Shown here: piece after piece, positions 25,848 through 33,512 of the stretch
Numbering within the stretch: position 1 is the stretch's first letter
Layout of the letters: each line of letters begins with the position of its first letter
From: an uncultured Chloroflexota bacterium
GTDB lineage: Bacteria; Chloroflexota; Limnocylindria; Limnocylindrales; CSP1-4
Reading direction: 5' to 3'
Assembly (NCBI GenBank): GCA_903925955.1
Contig: CAIYHO010000152.1
Location: 1-45,290 of the forward strand
DNA length: 45,290 bases
Notes under the pieces: model-generated
What the model saw: only the letters and a program-made list of their open reading frames with translations
Told to the model about the DNA's origin: nothing
Database searches by the model: none
Position numbers and translations under genes: made by a program

Positions 25848-26672
25848 TCAGTGGGCGGCGGTCCACTCCAGAAGTGCAACCGCGCTCGCCACCGGCTGCT
25901 GCCAGAAGTAGCCGTGGGCGGCGCCGGTCATGACGCGCTTTGACGCGTTTGGCAGCCGCTCGAGGAGGGCGGCCGACTGCTCTGTGTGCACACCGGTTCC
26001 GCCCTGGTGCGTGTCCCTGTCGCCCACGAGGACCAGACACGGCATCGCCAGCTCCGCAATCCGGTCCAGCGTCTGGTGCTCCTGGCGGGCGACGACGTGG
26101 CGAAGGTAGTCCTCGAGGCCGGGGCGGTTGGCCCAGAACGCGTCCACAAGCCACGCGACCGTGCCCGGCTCGGTGGCTGCGAACTCCGGGGTGAAGAAGG
26201 TTGCGCCGATGTGCTCGCGCATGTAGCCCTCGTACCCGTGCTCGATCATGGCGATCGCCGTGTGCATTGGGATGCCGCGCGTCACAGGCTTCCCGGGGTT
26301 GAACTGGCCGGGTCCGGTGGCCGCGAGAACCAGCGTCCGGGTGCGGTCCGGCCGGTCCAGCCCCATCCACTGCGCCACGCGTCCGCCCATGGAGTGCCCA
26401 ACGATGTGGCCGGCCTCGAGGCCCAGCGCATCCATGAGCCCCGCAGCGTCGCTGGCGAACTCCCGCGTGCTGTACCGCGCGGGCGTTGAGGGCGTACGGC
26501 CAGTGCCCCGGTGGTCAAACGTGAGGACCGCATGGTGCTCAGCGAGCGGGTCAACCAGTGACGGCGACCACGTGGCCCCCGGGTAGCCCGTCCCGGCGAC
26601 AAGCACCAGCGGCACGCCGCTGCCGCGCAACTCGTACGCCATCGACAGGCCGTTGACGTCGATGATGGGCAT
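25848..26672 (-). CDS. Alpha/beta hydrolase
   Basis: 274 aa. Complete catalytic apparatus: nucleophile S94 in VGHSMGG, acid in VGDRDTHQG, His in TGAAHGYFW; oxyanion region VAGTGYPGATW. It resembles 3-oxoadipate enol-lactonase/C-C hydrolase-like members. I chose ATG 26672 (MPIIDVNGL) because the fold begins there; the upstream frame overlaps the MFS gene. It is the last gene of the cupin operon, 13 bp after the MFS gene. Hydrolysis of a ring-cleavage product made by the cupins is a plausible role (inference). Confidence 0.9.
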   Translation of the reverse strand: MPIIDVNGLSMAYELRGSGVPLVLVAGTGYPGATWSPSLVDPLAEHHAVLTFDHRGTGRTPSTPARYSTREFASDAAGLMDALGLEAGHIVGHSMGGRVAQWMGLDRPDRTRTLVLAATGPGQFNPGKPVTRGIPMHTAIAMIEHGYEGYMREHIGATFFTPEFAATEPGTVAWLVDAFWANRPGLEDYLRHVVARQEHQTLDRIAELAMPCLVLVGDRDTHQGGTGVHTEQSAALLERLPNASKRVMTGAAHGYFWQQPVASAVALLEWTAAH

Positions 26673-26685
26673 GGGGCGGCTCCTG

Positions 26686-28041
26686 TCAGGCTGAAGGATC
26701 GGGGACGGAGGCGGGGTTCGAAACTGCGTCGGCGGCGGGATCGGGGAGGGGATCCGTGGGCGCGGCGGCAGTGCCTGGACGGAGGCGGTGACGCGGGGTG
26801 GCGACGTAGAGGACGAGGTAAAGCAGGAGAAAGCCGAGCGGCACGACACGGAACATGACGTCCAGCCCAAACGCGGCGGCCACAAAGCCGCCGATGAGGG
26901 GGCCAACCATCTTGCCCATGTCGAGCCCCGCGGTCATCGCGGCCGCGGCGATCCCCACTTGCGAGCCCTTCATCGAGTCCATCGCGGCCGCCCCTGTGGT
27001 GACCCGCAGGAGTCCGCGGCTCATGCCGTTGAGCGCGAAGAGCGGAAACTGGAAGGCGTACGCCGAGATCGAGGGGAGGATGATCAGCGTCCCCGCCGAG
27101 ATTGTGAGCAGCGGCACGTGGAGCCGGTGGGCGGGGATCCGCGCGAAGATCCAGCCCGCTCCAAAGCGCGCCACCGACGAGACCGCCGAGCGCATCGACG
27201 AGAGCGACCCGATCTCTCCAAACGTGAGCCCAAGGCGCAGCCCGAGCAGGGGGAAGAAGCTTGCGAGCAGCCCGTTCATCACGTTGAGGTAGAGCGCAGT
27301 GACGGTTGCCGCCCAGACGGCAAACGGCAGCGCGCGGATGGTCCGGATGGCGCTCCGGAACGATCGCCCGACGCGGCTCCCTCTGCGGGCCTCGGGCTCG
27401 TCTGCCGCGAGCGCCCCGGCCCCTTCGTCCGGGGCATCCACGAGCGTGGGTCGCGGCAGGCGGATCGAAATCAGCGACGCCGCCATGACCGGAACCGTGG
27501 CCAGGGTGAGCATTGCGGCCTGGATGCCAAACGAGTCTGCAAGGACCCCGGCCAGCGTGGTGGCGAGCGCAAAGGCGATCCCTTGGAAGCCGACAAACCA
27601 GCCCATGGCAACCGCTGACGACATCCACGTCGGCTTGCTGATCATCATCACCGCGAGCAGGGCGGTGGTTGCCACGCCCCAGCCGAAGCCGTCGATGGAC
27701 ATCAGCAGTGTGAACTGCCAGATCTCGCGCATGAACGGCGTCAGCAGATATGCGAACGTGCTTGCGAGCCCAGCCCCGATGATCAGGTGCCGCGCGCGAC
27801 CATGCCGGAAGATGCCGGCCGTGACGCCGCGCGCGAACAGGCTGGTTGCCGAGAACGCAAAGATGACGAGGCCGATGGATTCGGGACCAAGACCGCGCGC
27901 GTCCAGGTTGAGCGGGACGAGGAACCGAAGCGCGCCCTCGGACAGCTCAAAGAGCGTCGTGGCGAGGTAGACGCCCGCCAGCGGATTGCGCGGGTCAAGC
28001 GGGTTGCGGATGGCGCGTTCAAGCGGGGGCGTCTCGGCCAC
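26686..28041 (-). CDS. MFS transporter
   Basis: 451 aa, about 12 membrane segments starting near residue 25, with a charged central linker (about 205-235) rich in Asp, Glu and Arg. It is distinct from the EntS-like pair. The GTG start at 28041 is chosen because GGGAGGG stands about 6 nt upstream; in-frame starts further up reach into the bicupin gene. It lies between the bicupin and a/b hydrolase genes, suggesting transport of the compound handled by these enzymes. Confidence 0.85.
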   Translation of the reverse strand: MAETPPLERAIRNPLDPRNPLAGVYLATTLFELSEGALRFLVPLNLDARGLGPESIGLVIFAFSATSLFARGVTAGIFRHGRARHLIIGAGLASTFAYLLTPFMREIWQFTLLMSIDGFGWGVATTALLAVMMISKPTWMSSAVAMGWFVGFQGIAFALATTLAGVLADSFGIQAAMLTLATVPVMAASLISIRLPRPTLVDAPDEGAGALAADEPEARRGSRVGRSFRSAIRTIRALPFAVWAATVTALYLNVMNGLLASFFPLLGLRLGLTFGEIGSLSSMRSAVSSVARFGAGWIFARIPAHRLHVPLLTISAGTLIILPSISAYAFQFPLFALNGMSRGLLRVTTGAAAMDSMKGSQVGIAAAAMTAGLDMGKMVGPLIGGFVAAAFGLDVMFRVVPLGFLLLYLVLYVATPRHRLRPGTAAAPTDPLPDPAADAVSNPASVPDPSA

Positions 28042-28066
28042 CGGGAACCCTCCCGCGCCAGGCCCG

Positions 28067-29146
28067 CTACTCGTCCCGTCCGCCGGGGATGGCCAGGAGA
28101 CCGGCCTCGATGGCGTCTCGGGCTGCCTCAAACGCCGCGCGATCCGCCTCAATCACGCCTGGCCAGCGGGCCGGCAGCGCACCGTCGAGCGAGAGGTTGC
28201 CCTTGATGCCGAGGGCCCGCTCCATGAAGTTGTTCTTCACCCACCAGTAGCGGACGGGCTCGTCGCCGGTCTGCTCATGGGCGCGGGTGACGCCAAACGG
28301 CGGCGCGATCAGATCGCCGGCCTTCCACTCGAACGTGCTGGTCTGGCCGTCGGCCAACGACAGCGTGGTGCGTCCGGTCCCCTGGAGGACCAGGATCGCC
28401 TCCTCGGCGAGCGGGGTATGCGGTCGCAGGTGGCCGCCAACGGCGATCTCCACCAAGGCGTGGTCGATGGTCCGGTGGCCGCCCATGGAGTAGCGGGTCA
28501 TGCCAATGCCCTCGCCGGCATCGGCATCCGGGGTCACGGCATCGCGGACGACGTCGTGGATGTAGTTGGTCTTGACCTTGCCGTAGTTCCCCTCTTCGCG
28601 ACGCGTCCAGTAGTCGGGCTCGTCGTTGTAGCGCTCGGGGAAGCGGAAGTCATTTGCGTAGACAAACTCGCGGCTGTGGAACAGCTTGCGCAGCCAGCGG
28701 GTGTTCTTGAACGCAATCTGGAGCGCGGGCCGGTCCGGATCGGCGTTGTAGTGCTTGTGCCAGGCGTTTGACGGGATGGTGACGATGTCGCCCGCCTGCC
28801 AGTCCACGCGCTGGTCCGGGACGTCTTCGCCCTGGCGCAGTTCGCTCCAGCCGCGGCCGGAGATGATGTAGAAGGTGGCCTCGTCGAGGTGGCGATGACC
28901 CTGCTTCTCGCCGCCCGGGGGCACCTCGGAGACGTGGACGCCCAGGGTGGTGTTGCCGCCGAGGCTGTCAAAGGCGGCGGCCCGCGGGGCAACGCTTGTG
29001 GACGTGGCCGTCTTGTTGGCCCGCTTGGGACGGGGCAGCAGCGGGAAGTTGGGGATGTCGCGGGCGATGACGCCCTCGACCATCAGGAACTGGCGGCGCT
29101 CATCAAAGTAGAGGGAGCCGGACCCGGCTCCGGGCATGTCCGTCAT
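28067..29146 (-). CDS. Bicupin, gentisate 1,2-dioxygenase-like
   Basis: 359 aa with two cupin domains. Domain 1 (about 75-150) has the metal-ligand motif GHRHLDEATFY and the WHxHxN-type signature SNAWHKHYN. Domain 2 (about 230-300) has a less conserved pattern (HLRPHTPLAEEAILVL ... RAHEQTGDEP), so probably only domain 1 binds a metal. Gentisate-type dioxygenases cleave an aromatic ring; the real substrate is unknown. It is the second gene of the operon starting at 29710, 45 bp behind the monocupin. Confidence 0.83.
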   Translation of the reverse strand: MTDMPGAGSGSLYFDERRQFLMVEGVIARDIPNFPLLPRPKRANKTATSTSVAPRAAAFDSLGGNTTLGVHVSEVPPGGEKQGHRHLDEATFYIISGRGWSELRQGEDVPDQRVDWQAGDIVTIPSNAWHKHYNADPDRPALQIAFKNTRWLRKLFHSREFVYANDFRFPERYNDEPDYWTRREEGNYGKVKTNYIHDVVRDAVTPDADAGEGIGMTRYSMGGHRTIDHALVEIAVGGHLRPHTPLAEEAILVLQGTGRTTLSLADGQTSTFEWKAGDLIAPPFGVTRAHEQTGDEPVRYWWVKNNFMERALGIKGNLSLDGALPARWPGVIEADRAAFEAARDAIEAGLLAIPGGRDE

Positions 29147-29191
29147 CGGGTTCGGCTCCCTGCTTCGTGGTTGCGTCGTGAGGTGTGCTGG

Positions 29192-29710
29192 CTACTCGCC
29201 GGCGCCGGGAGTAGACGGGTGCCGCTCGATCTGGTGGAGCCCCATCTGCTTGACCGTGAAGGTGTCCTGAACGGCCAGGTAGCGCGCGACCTCGGTGGTC
29301 GAGTCGTTGAAGTGCTGGTGCCAGGCCCAGAGCGGGATCCCCAGCAGGTCACCCTCAGCCCAGTCGATGCGCTCCTCGGGCTGGCCGTCGTAGTTGATCA
29401 CCGTGTGCCCGGTTCCGCGCACGATGTACAGGACCGCCTCGGTGGTGTGGCGGTGCTTGACCGATGCGCCGCCGGCGGGGAGCTCGGAGAGGTGCGGCTG
29501 GAGGCGGATTGCGCCGTTGAGTCGGTAGAAGCGCGCCTTCGTGTTGCGGAACTCCCGCGCGACCAGCTCGGTGGTGCGGAGATCCTTGACGATGACCGCC
29601 TCCGTGGGCGGGTGCTTCTTGTTCCATGTCTCGCGCTGGGTCATCTCGCTGATGGCCGTCCCGGAGAGCGGCTGCTCCGGTCGCGTGGTGAGGCTTCGGT
29701 TCTCGGACAT
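29192..29710 (-). CDS. Single-domain cupin, gentisate-dioxygenase-like
   Basis: 172 aa, one cupin barrel (about 75-145) with VKHRHTTEAVLYIV and LWAWHQHFN, again the WHxHxN signature. I start it at ATG 29710, preceded by GGAAGGGG. It may form a heteromeric enzyme with the bicupin encoded next, or be a separate metal-dependent enzyme. It is the first gene of the operon cupin, bicupin, MFS, a/b hydrolase, and is divergent from the molybdenum hydroxylase genes across the operator pair. Confidence 0.85.
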   Translation of the reverse strand: MSENRSLTTRPEQPLSGTAISEMTQRETWNKKHPPTEAVIVKDLRTTELVAREFRNTKARFYRLNGAIRLQPHLSELPAGGASVKHRHTTEAVLYIVRGTGHTVINYDGQPEERIDWAEGDLLGIPLWAWHQHFNDSTTEVARYLAVQDTFTVKQMGLHQIERHPSTPGAGE

Positions 29711-29751
29711 GAGAAAGTCCCCTTCCGGATATATGTGGACACGGCTGCTGA

Positions 29752-29786
29752 TAGTGTGGACAATAGCAGACGATTTGGACCCAATC
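29752..29786. promoter_or_regulatory. Operator pair in the divergent cupin/molybdenum hydroxylase promoter
   Basis: Site A at 29773-29786 (minus strand GATTGGGTCCAAAT) matches 11/14. Site B at 29752-29765 matches 9/14. The offset is 21 bp. A further TGTGGACA, repeated exactly 21 bp before the one in site B (29734 and 29755), hints at a third weak site. Confidence 0.5.
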
Positions 29787-29833
29787 CTGAGGCCAGTTAC
29801 CGCCGCCCGCAACGTCTGACGGGGGGACGGGCC

Positions 29834-30727
29834 ATGATCGAGGTCGTCATGATCCCGCGCTTCTCCTATTCTCGTCCGCGGTCTCTCGGAGACGCATTCC
29901 ACGCCCACGCCGCCACTGACGGCGAGGGGGCGTATGTCGTCGGCGGCACCGAACTCCTGCAGGTCATGAAGATGGGGCTGGCCCAGTTTCGGACCCTGAT
30001 TGACCTTAAGGGGATCGCCGAACTGCACGGGATCGAGGTGCTAGCGGACGGAACGCTCCGGATCGGCGCGTGCACCACGCACCGCCAGATTGAGCGCAGC
30101 CCGATCGTCGCGGCCTCACTGCCGGGTCTTGCCGAGCTTGAGCTGCACCTCGCCAATGTGCGGGTGCGCAACCAGGGCACCATCGGGGGCAATTTGGCCT
30201 TCGCGGAGCCGCATTCGGACCCCGCCACCTTCCTCCTCGCCTGCGACGCGCGCGTGGAGCTGGCAAGCCCCGCCGGCCGCCGGACCGTGGCGATTGACGA
30301 GTTTGTTCTGGGTCCCCTCTACACCTCGCGCGAACCGGAGGAGATCCTCACGGCGGTCCTGGTGCCGCCGGCGGGGAAGGGTGGCGGCCGCGGGTACGCC
30401 AAGGCCAAGTTCTTCGAGCGGCCTGCGGTGGCGGTTGGCGTGGCGCTAACCGTCGTCGACCGTGTCGTGGTTTCGGCGCGCGTCTCGCTTGGTTCCATCA
30501 CCGAGGTGCCGATGCTGGTTCCCGCGGCTGCCGCGGGTCTTGTCGGTGCCGCCGCGGATCCGGCATCGCTCGCCGCTGCTGCCCGGATTGCGGCCGCGAG
30601 CGCGTTTGCGGACCTCGACGCGGTGGACGATCTCAACGGCGCCGCGGACTACAAGCGTCATCTTGCGGGCGTACTCATCCAGCAGGCAGCCCTCGCCGCC
30701 CTCACGGAGGCAACCCCCCATGCATGA
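29834..30727 (+). CDS. Molybdenum hydroxylase FAD-binding subunit (CoxM/XdhB type)
   Basis: 297 aa medium subunit of a xanthine dehydrogenase-family enzyme. FAD contacts are visible in VVGGTELLQVMKMG (about 35-48) and TIGGNLAFAEPHSD (about 117-130), with the C-terminal CO dehydrogenase flavoprotein domain from about 185. It passes electrons from the iron-sulfur subunit to the acceptor. The ATG at 29834 is chosen because the domain begins there. It overlaps the start of the next gene by 8 nt. Confidence 0.93.
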   Translation: MIEVVMIPRFSYSRPRSLGDAFHAHAATDGEGAYVVGGTELLQVMKMGLAQFRTLIDLKGIAELHGIEVLADGTLRIGACTTHRQIERSPIVAASLPGLAELELHLANVRVRNQGTIGGNLAFAEPHSDPATFLLACDARVELASPAGRRTVAIDEFVLGPLYTSREPEEILTAVLVPPAGKGGGRGYAKAKFFERPAVAVGVALTVVDRVVVSARVSLGSITEVPMLVPAAAAGLVGAAADPASLAAAARIAAASAFADLDAVDDLNGAADYKRHLAGVLIQQAALAALTEATPHA

Positions 30728-31205
30728 GATCATCGAGGTTGGCCTGACCGTCAACGGGCGGCCGCACGAGCTGCGCATCGAGCCGCGCGAGACGCTGGGG
30801 GAGGTCCTCCGCGACCGCCTGGCCCTGACCGGGCTCAAGGTCTCCTGCGACTCGCAGGTCTGCGGCGCCTGCACTGTGCTGGTTGACGGCCTTGCCGTGA
30901 GCGCCTGCACCTACCTCGCGGTTGATGCCGACGGGCGTTCGGTCCGGACGGTTGAGGGGCTTGCAGTTGACGGCCGTCTGACGCCGCTGCAGCAGGCCTT
31001 TATTGACCATGCTGCCTTCCAGTGCGCGTTCTGCACGTCGGGGATGCTGATGACCGCAACCGCGCTGCTCGAAGAGAACCCGGCGCCCACGCGCGAAGAG
31101 GTTGTGACTGGCCTCGAGGGCAACCTCTGCCGGTGCACCGGCTATGCGCCCATCGTGGACGCGGTTCTCGCCGCGGCCGCCGCCACCGCGGAGGCAACGG
31201 CATGA
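30720..31205 (+). CDS. Molybdenum hydroxylase [2Fe-2S] subunit (CoxS/XdhC-like small subunit)
   Basis: 161 aa with two [2Fe-2S] clusters. The plant-type ferredoxin domain has CDSQVCGAC and a further Cys in VSACTYL; the C-terminal helical domain has CAFCTSGM and CRCTGY. It transfers electrons from the molybdenum cofactor to FAD. The start (ATG 30720) lies inside the end of the FAD subunit gene, and its stop overlaps the large subunit start (ATGA), so all three subunits are translationally coupled. Confidence 0.95.
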   Translation: MHEIIEVGLTVNGRPHELRIEPRETLGEVLRDRLALTGLKVSCDSQVCGACTVLVDGLAVSACTYLAVDADGRSVRTVEGLAVDGRLTPLQQAFIDHAAFQCAFCTSGMLMTATALLEENPAPTREEVVTGLEGNLCRCTGYAPIVDAVLAAAAATAEATA

Positions 31206-33493
31206 AGCGAGTCATCGAGCGGCCCACGCCGCCCTCACCCATCTCGGTCTCCGTCCCGCGCCGGGACGGCATTGCCAAGGTCACTGGGTCCGCGCAGTTT
31301 GCCGTGGACGTGGTGGTGCCGGGGATGGCCCACGCGAAGATCCTGCGTTCTCCGTATGCGCACGCGCGCATCCGCAGCATCGACGTCACTGCGGCCCGCG
31401 CCCATCCGGGCGTGATTGCGGTGGTGACCGCTGACGACCTGCCGGACGTGATCCTGCGCTACGGGCACGCGCTGGCAGACCACCCCATGATCGCCACGGG
31501 CAAGGTCCGGTTTGCGGGCGAGCCCATCGTGGGCGTCGTGGCCGAGGATGCCGCAACCGCCGACGAGGCGCTCCGCCTCATTGAGCTGGACATGGAGCCG
31601 CTCCCCGCGGTCACCACCGTGGAGGCCGCGCTCGCCGACGATGCGCCCGTGATCCACGAAGAGGCGGCTGAGCAGCGTCCGCATCGCGGCTTCGAAGAGG
31701 ACATCAGCAAGACCGCGGCCAACGTCTGCAGCCACTCGCGCCAGCACTACGGCGACGTGGACGCGGGCTTTGCCGCAGCCGCGCTCGTCATCGAGGGCGA
31801 GTTCCGCTACCCCATGTGCTACGCCTATGCGATGGAGCCGTACACCACGGTGGCATCGTGGAACCAGGGCCAGCTCACGGTCTGGTCCTCGGCCCAGCAC
31901 CCGTATATGGTCCGGGACGATCTGGCGCGCTGCTTCGGGCTGCCGCTCTCGTCCGTCCGCGTCGTCGTCCCGTATGTCGGGGGCGGCTACGGCTCCAAGA
32001 GCTACACCAAGATCGAGCCGCTCACCGCTGCTCTTGCCCTGCGCGCCGGCCGCCCGGTCCGCTTGGCGCTGGTTGCAGACGAGGCCATCCTCACCACCCG
32101 CGGCGACTCCGCCCGGGTCCGGGTCAAGAGCGCGTTTGACGCCGAGGGGCACCTGCTTGCCCGCAAGGCCGAGGTCCTGCTCAACACCGGCGCGTATGCA
32201 GAGAACTCGCCGCTGGTTGCGCGCAAGGCCGCAAACCGCCTGTCCGGCCCGTACCGGATCCCGGCCGTGGACGTGACCTGCGACGCGGTATACACCAACA
32301 CTGCCCCCGCCTCCTCGTTCCGCGGCTTTGGCGCCCCGCAGGTTGTCCTTGCGGGCGAGTCACAGATGGACGAGGCGGCCGAACGGCTGGGCCTCGATCC
32401 GCTTGAGATCCGTCGCCGGAACGTCCTCAAGCCCGGCGAGCGTCCGTGGCCCAAGGTGCGCGGGATCGATGCGGACCTTGGTGCCGACATGGAGCTTGCC
32501 GCCATCGAGCTGGACTGGGATGCGCCCGCCGAGCCGGGTCGCGGCAAGGCCATCTGCATCTCAGCGTCGGACGCGGGTTCGGAGCCCGTCACCACGGCTG
32601 TGCTGCGCGTCCACGCCGACGGTTCCGCCACGGTGATGTGCGGCAGCACCGAGATGGGTCAGGGCTCCAACACCGTGCTTGCGCAGATTGGCGCGGGCGA
32701 GATGGGGATCCCGCTTGAGCGGGTCCACCTCAATCAGAGCGACACCGGGATGGTCAGCTATGACCGCTCCACGGGCGCCAGCCGGACAACCACGCTCATG
32801 GGCCTCGCCATCCGCGATGCCGCCCGTGACGTCAAGGCGCAGCTGGTCGGCTGGGCGCAGGACGCCATTGCCAAGGACGGCGCCGAGGTTGTGGAGGAGC
32901 ACGAGGGAGTGCGGGTAGGCGGCACGTTCCATGACTGGGGTGCAGTGGTCCGGGCCTGGTTTGCGGGCGCCGGCGGCGAGTGCATCGGTCGCGGGTATGT
33001 CCGCAAGGCCGGGGCCACCGAGGCCATGCCGCCGTTCTGGGAGGTGGGCTGCGTTGGCGTGGACCTCACCGTGGACGAGCAGACGGGCCGCATCCAGATC
33101 CACAAGCTGGTCACCATCGGCGACGTGGGCTGCGCCATCAACCCGCAGCTGGCCGAGGCGCAGGACGTGGGCGCCGCCATCATGGGCCTGGGCATGGCGA
33201 CGCGCGAGGAGCTCGTCTACACGGCTGACGGCAACCTGCTCAACGGCAACCTGTTTGACTACCGTGTGCCGCGCGCAAGCGACATCCCGCCGCTGGCGAC
33301 CGTGCTTGTTGAGCGCGGCGACGGCGTGGGCGTGTATGGCGCCAAGGGCGGCGGCGAGGGCGCCCTGAACCCGGTTGCTGCCGCGATCGCCAACGCCGTG
33401 TTCCGGGCCACGGGCGCCAGGCTCCGCCAGGCGCCGTTTACACCGGAACGCGTATGGCGGGCGCTGCAGGAGCGGGACGCAGCCGCTTCTTGA
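31202..33493 (+). CDS. Molybdenum hydroxylase large subunit (aldehyde oxidase/xanthine dehydrogenase family)
   Basis: 763 aa molybdopterin-cytosine-dinucleotide-binding catalytic subunit. Motifs in order: GGGYGSKS (260-267), SSFRGFGAPQ (371-380), MGQGSNTVLAQ, and the catalytic Glu E719 in GAKGGGEGALNP. The substrate-loop sequence SSFRGF resembles xanthine dehydrogenase, nicotinate or quinoline hydroxylases; it lacks the VAYRCSFR motif of form-I CO dehydrogenase. The reaction is hydroxylation of a heteroaromatic carbon or an aldehyde using water. No cofactor-insertion chaperone (XdhC/CoxF or CoxDE) gene is in the window. Confidence 0.94.
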   Translation: MKRVIERPTPPSPISVSVPRRDGIAKVTGSAQFAVDVVVPGMAHAKILRSPYAHARIRSIDVTAARAHPGVIAVVTADDLPDVILRYGHALADHPMIATGKVRFAGEPIVGVVAEDAATADEALRLIELDMEPLPAVTTVEAALADDAPVIHEEAAEQRPHRGFEEDISKTAANVCSHSRQHYGDVDAGFAAAALVIEGEFRYPMCYAYAMEPYTTVASWNQGQLTVWSSAQHPYMVRDDLARCFGLPLSSVRVVVPYVGGGYGSKSYTKIEPLTAALALRAGRPVRLALVADEAILTTRGDSARVRVKSAFDAEGHLLARKAEVLLNTGAYAENSPLVARKAANRLSGPYRIPAVDVTCDAVYTNTAPASSFRGFGAPQVVLAGESQMDEAAERLGLDPLEIRRRNVLKPGERPWPKVRGIDADLGADMELAAIELDWDAPAEPGRGKAICISASDAGSEPVTTAVLRVHADGSATVMCGSTEMGQGSNTVLAQIGAGEMGIPLERVHLNQSDTGMVSYDRSTGASRTTTLMGLAIRDAARDVKAQLVGWAQDAIAKDGAEVVEEHEGVRVGGTFHDWGAVVRAWFAGAGGECIGRGYVRKAGATEAMPPFWEVGCVGVDLTVDEQTGRIQIHKLVTIGDVGCAINPQLAEAQDVGAAIMGLGMATREELVYTADGNLLNGNLFDYRVPRASDIPPLATVLVERGDGVGVYGAKGGGEGALNPVAAAIANAVFRATGARLRQAPFTPERVWRALQERDAAAS

Positions 33494-33512
33494 CGCACCT
33501 TAGGCGGAAGGC

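Noticed and set aside
29834-33493. CO dehydrogenase (coxMSL) for aerobic CO oxidation
   Set aside because: The large subunit has SSFRGF in place of the VAYRCSFR active-site loop of form-I enzymes and the order lacks cox accessory genes; a hydroxylase of other substrates is more likely.
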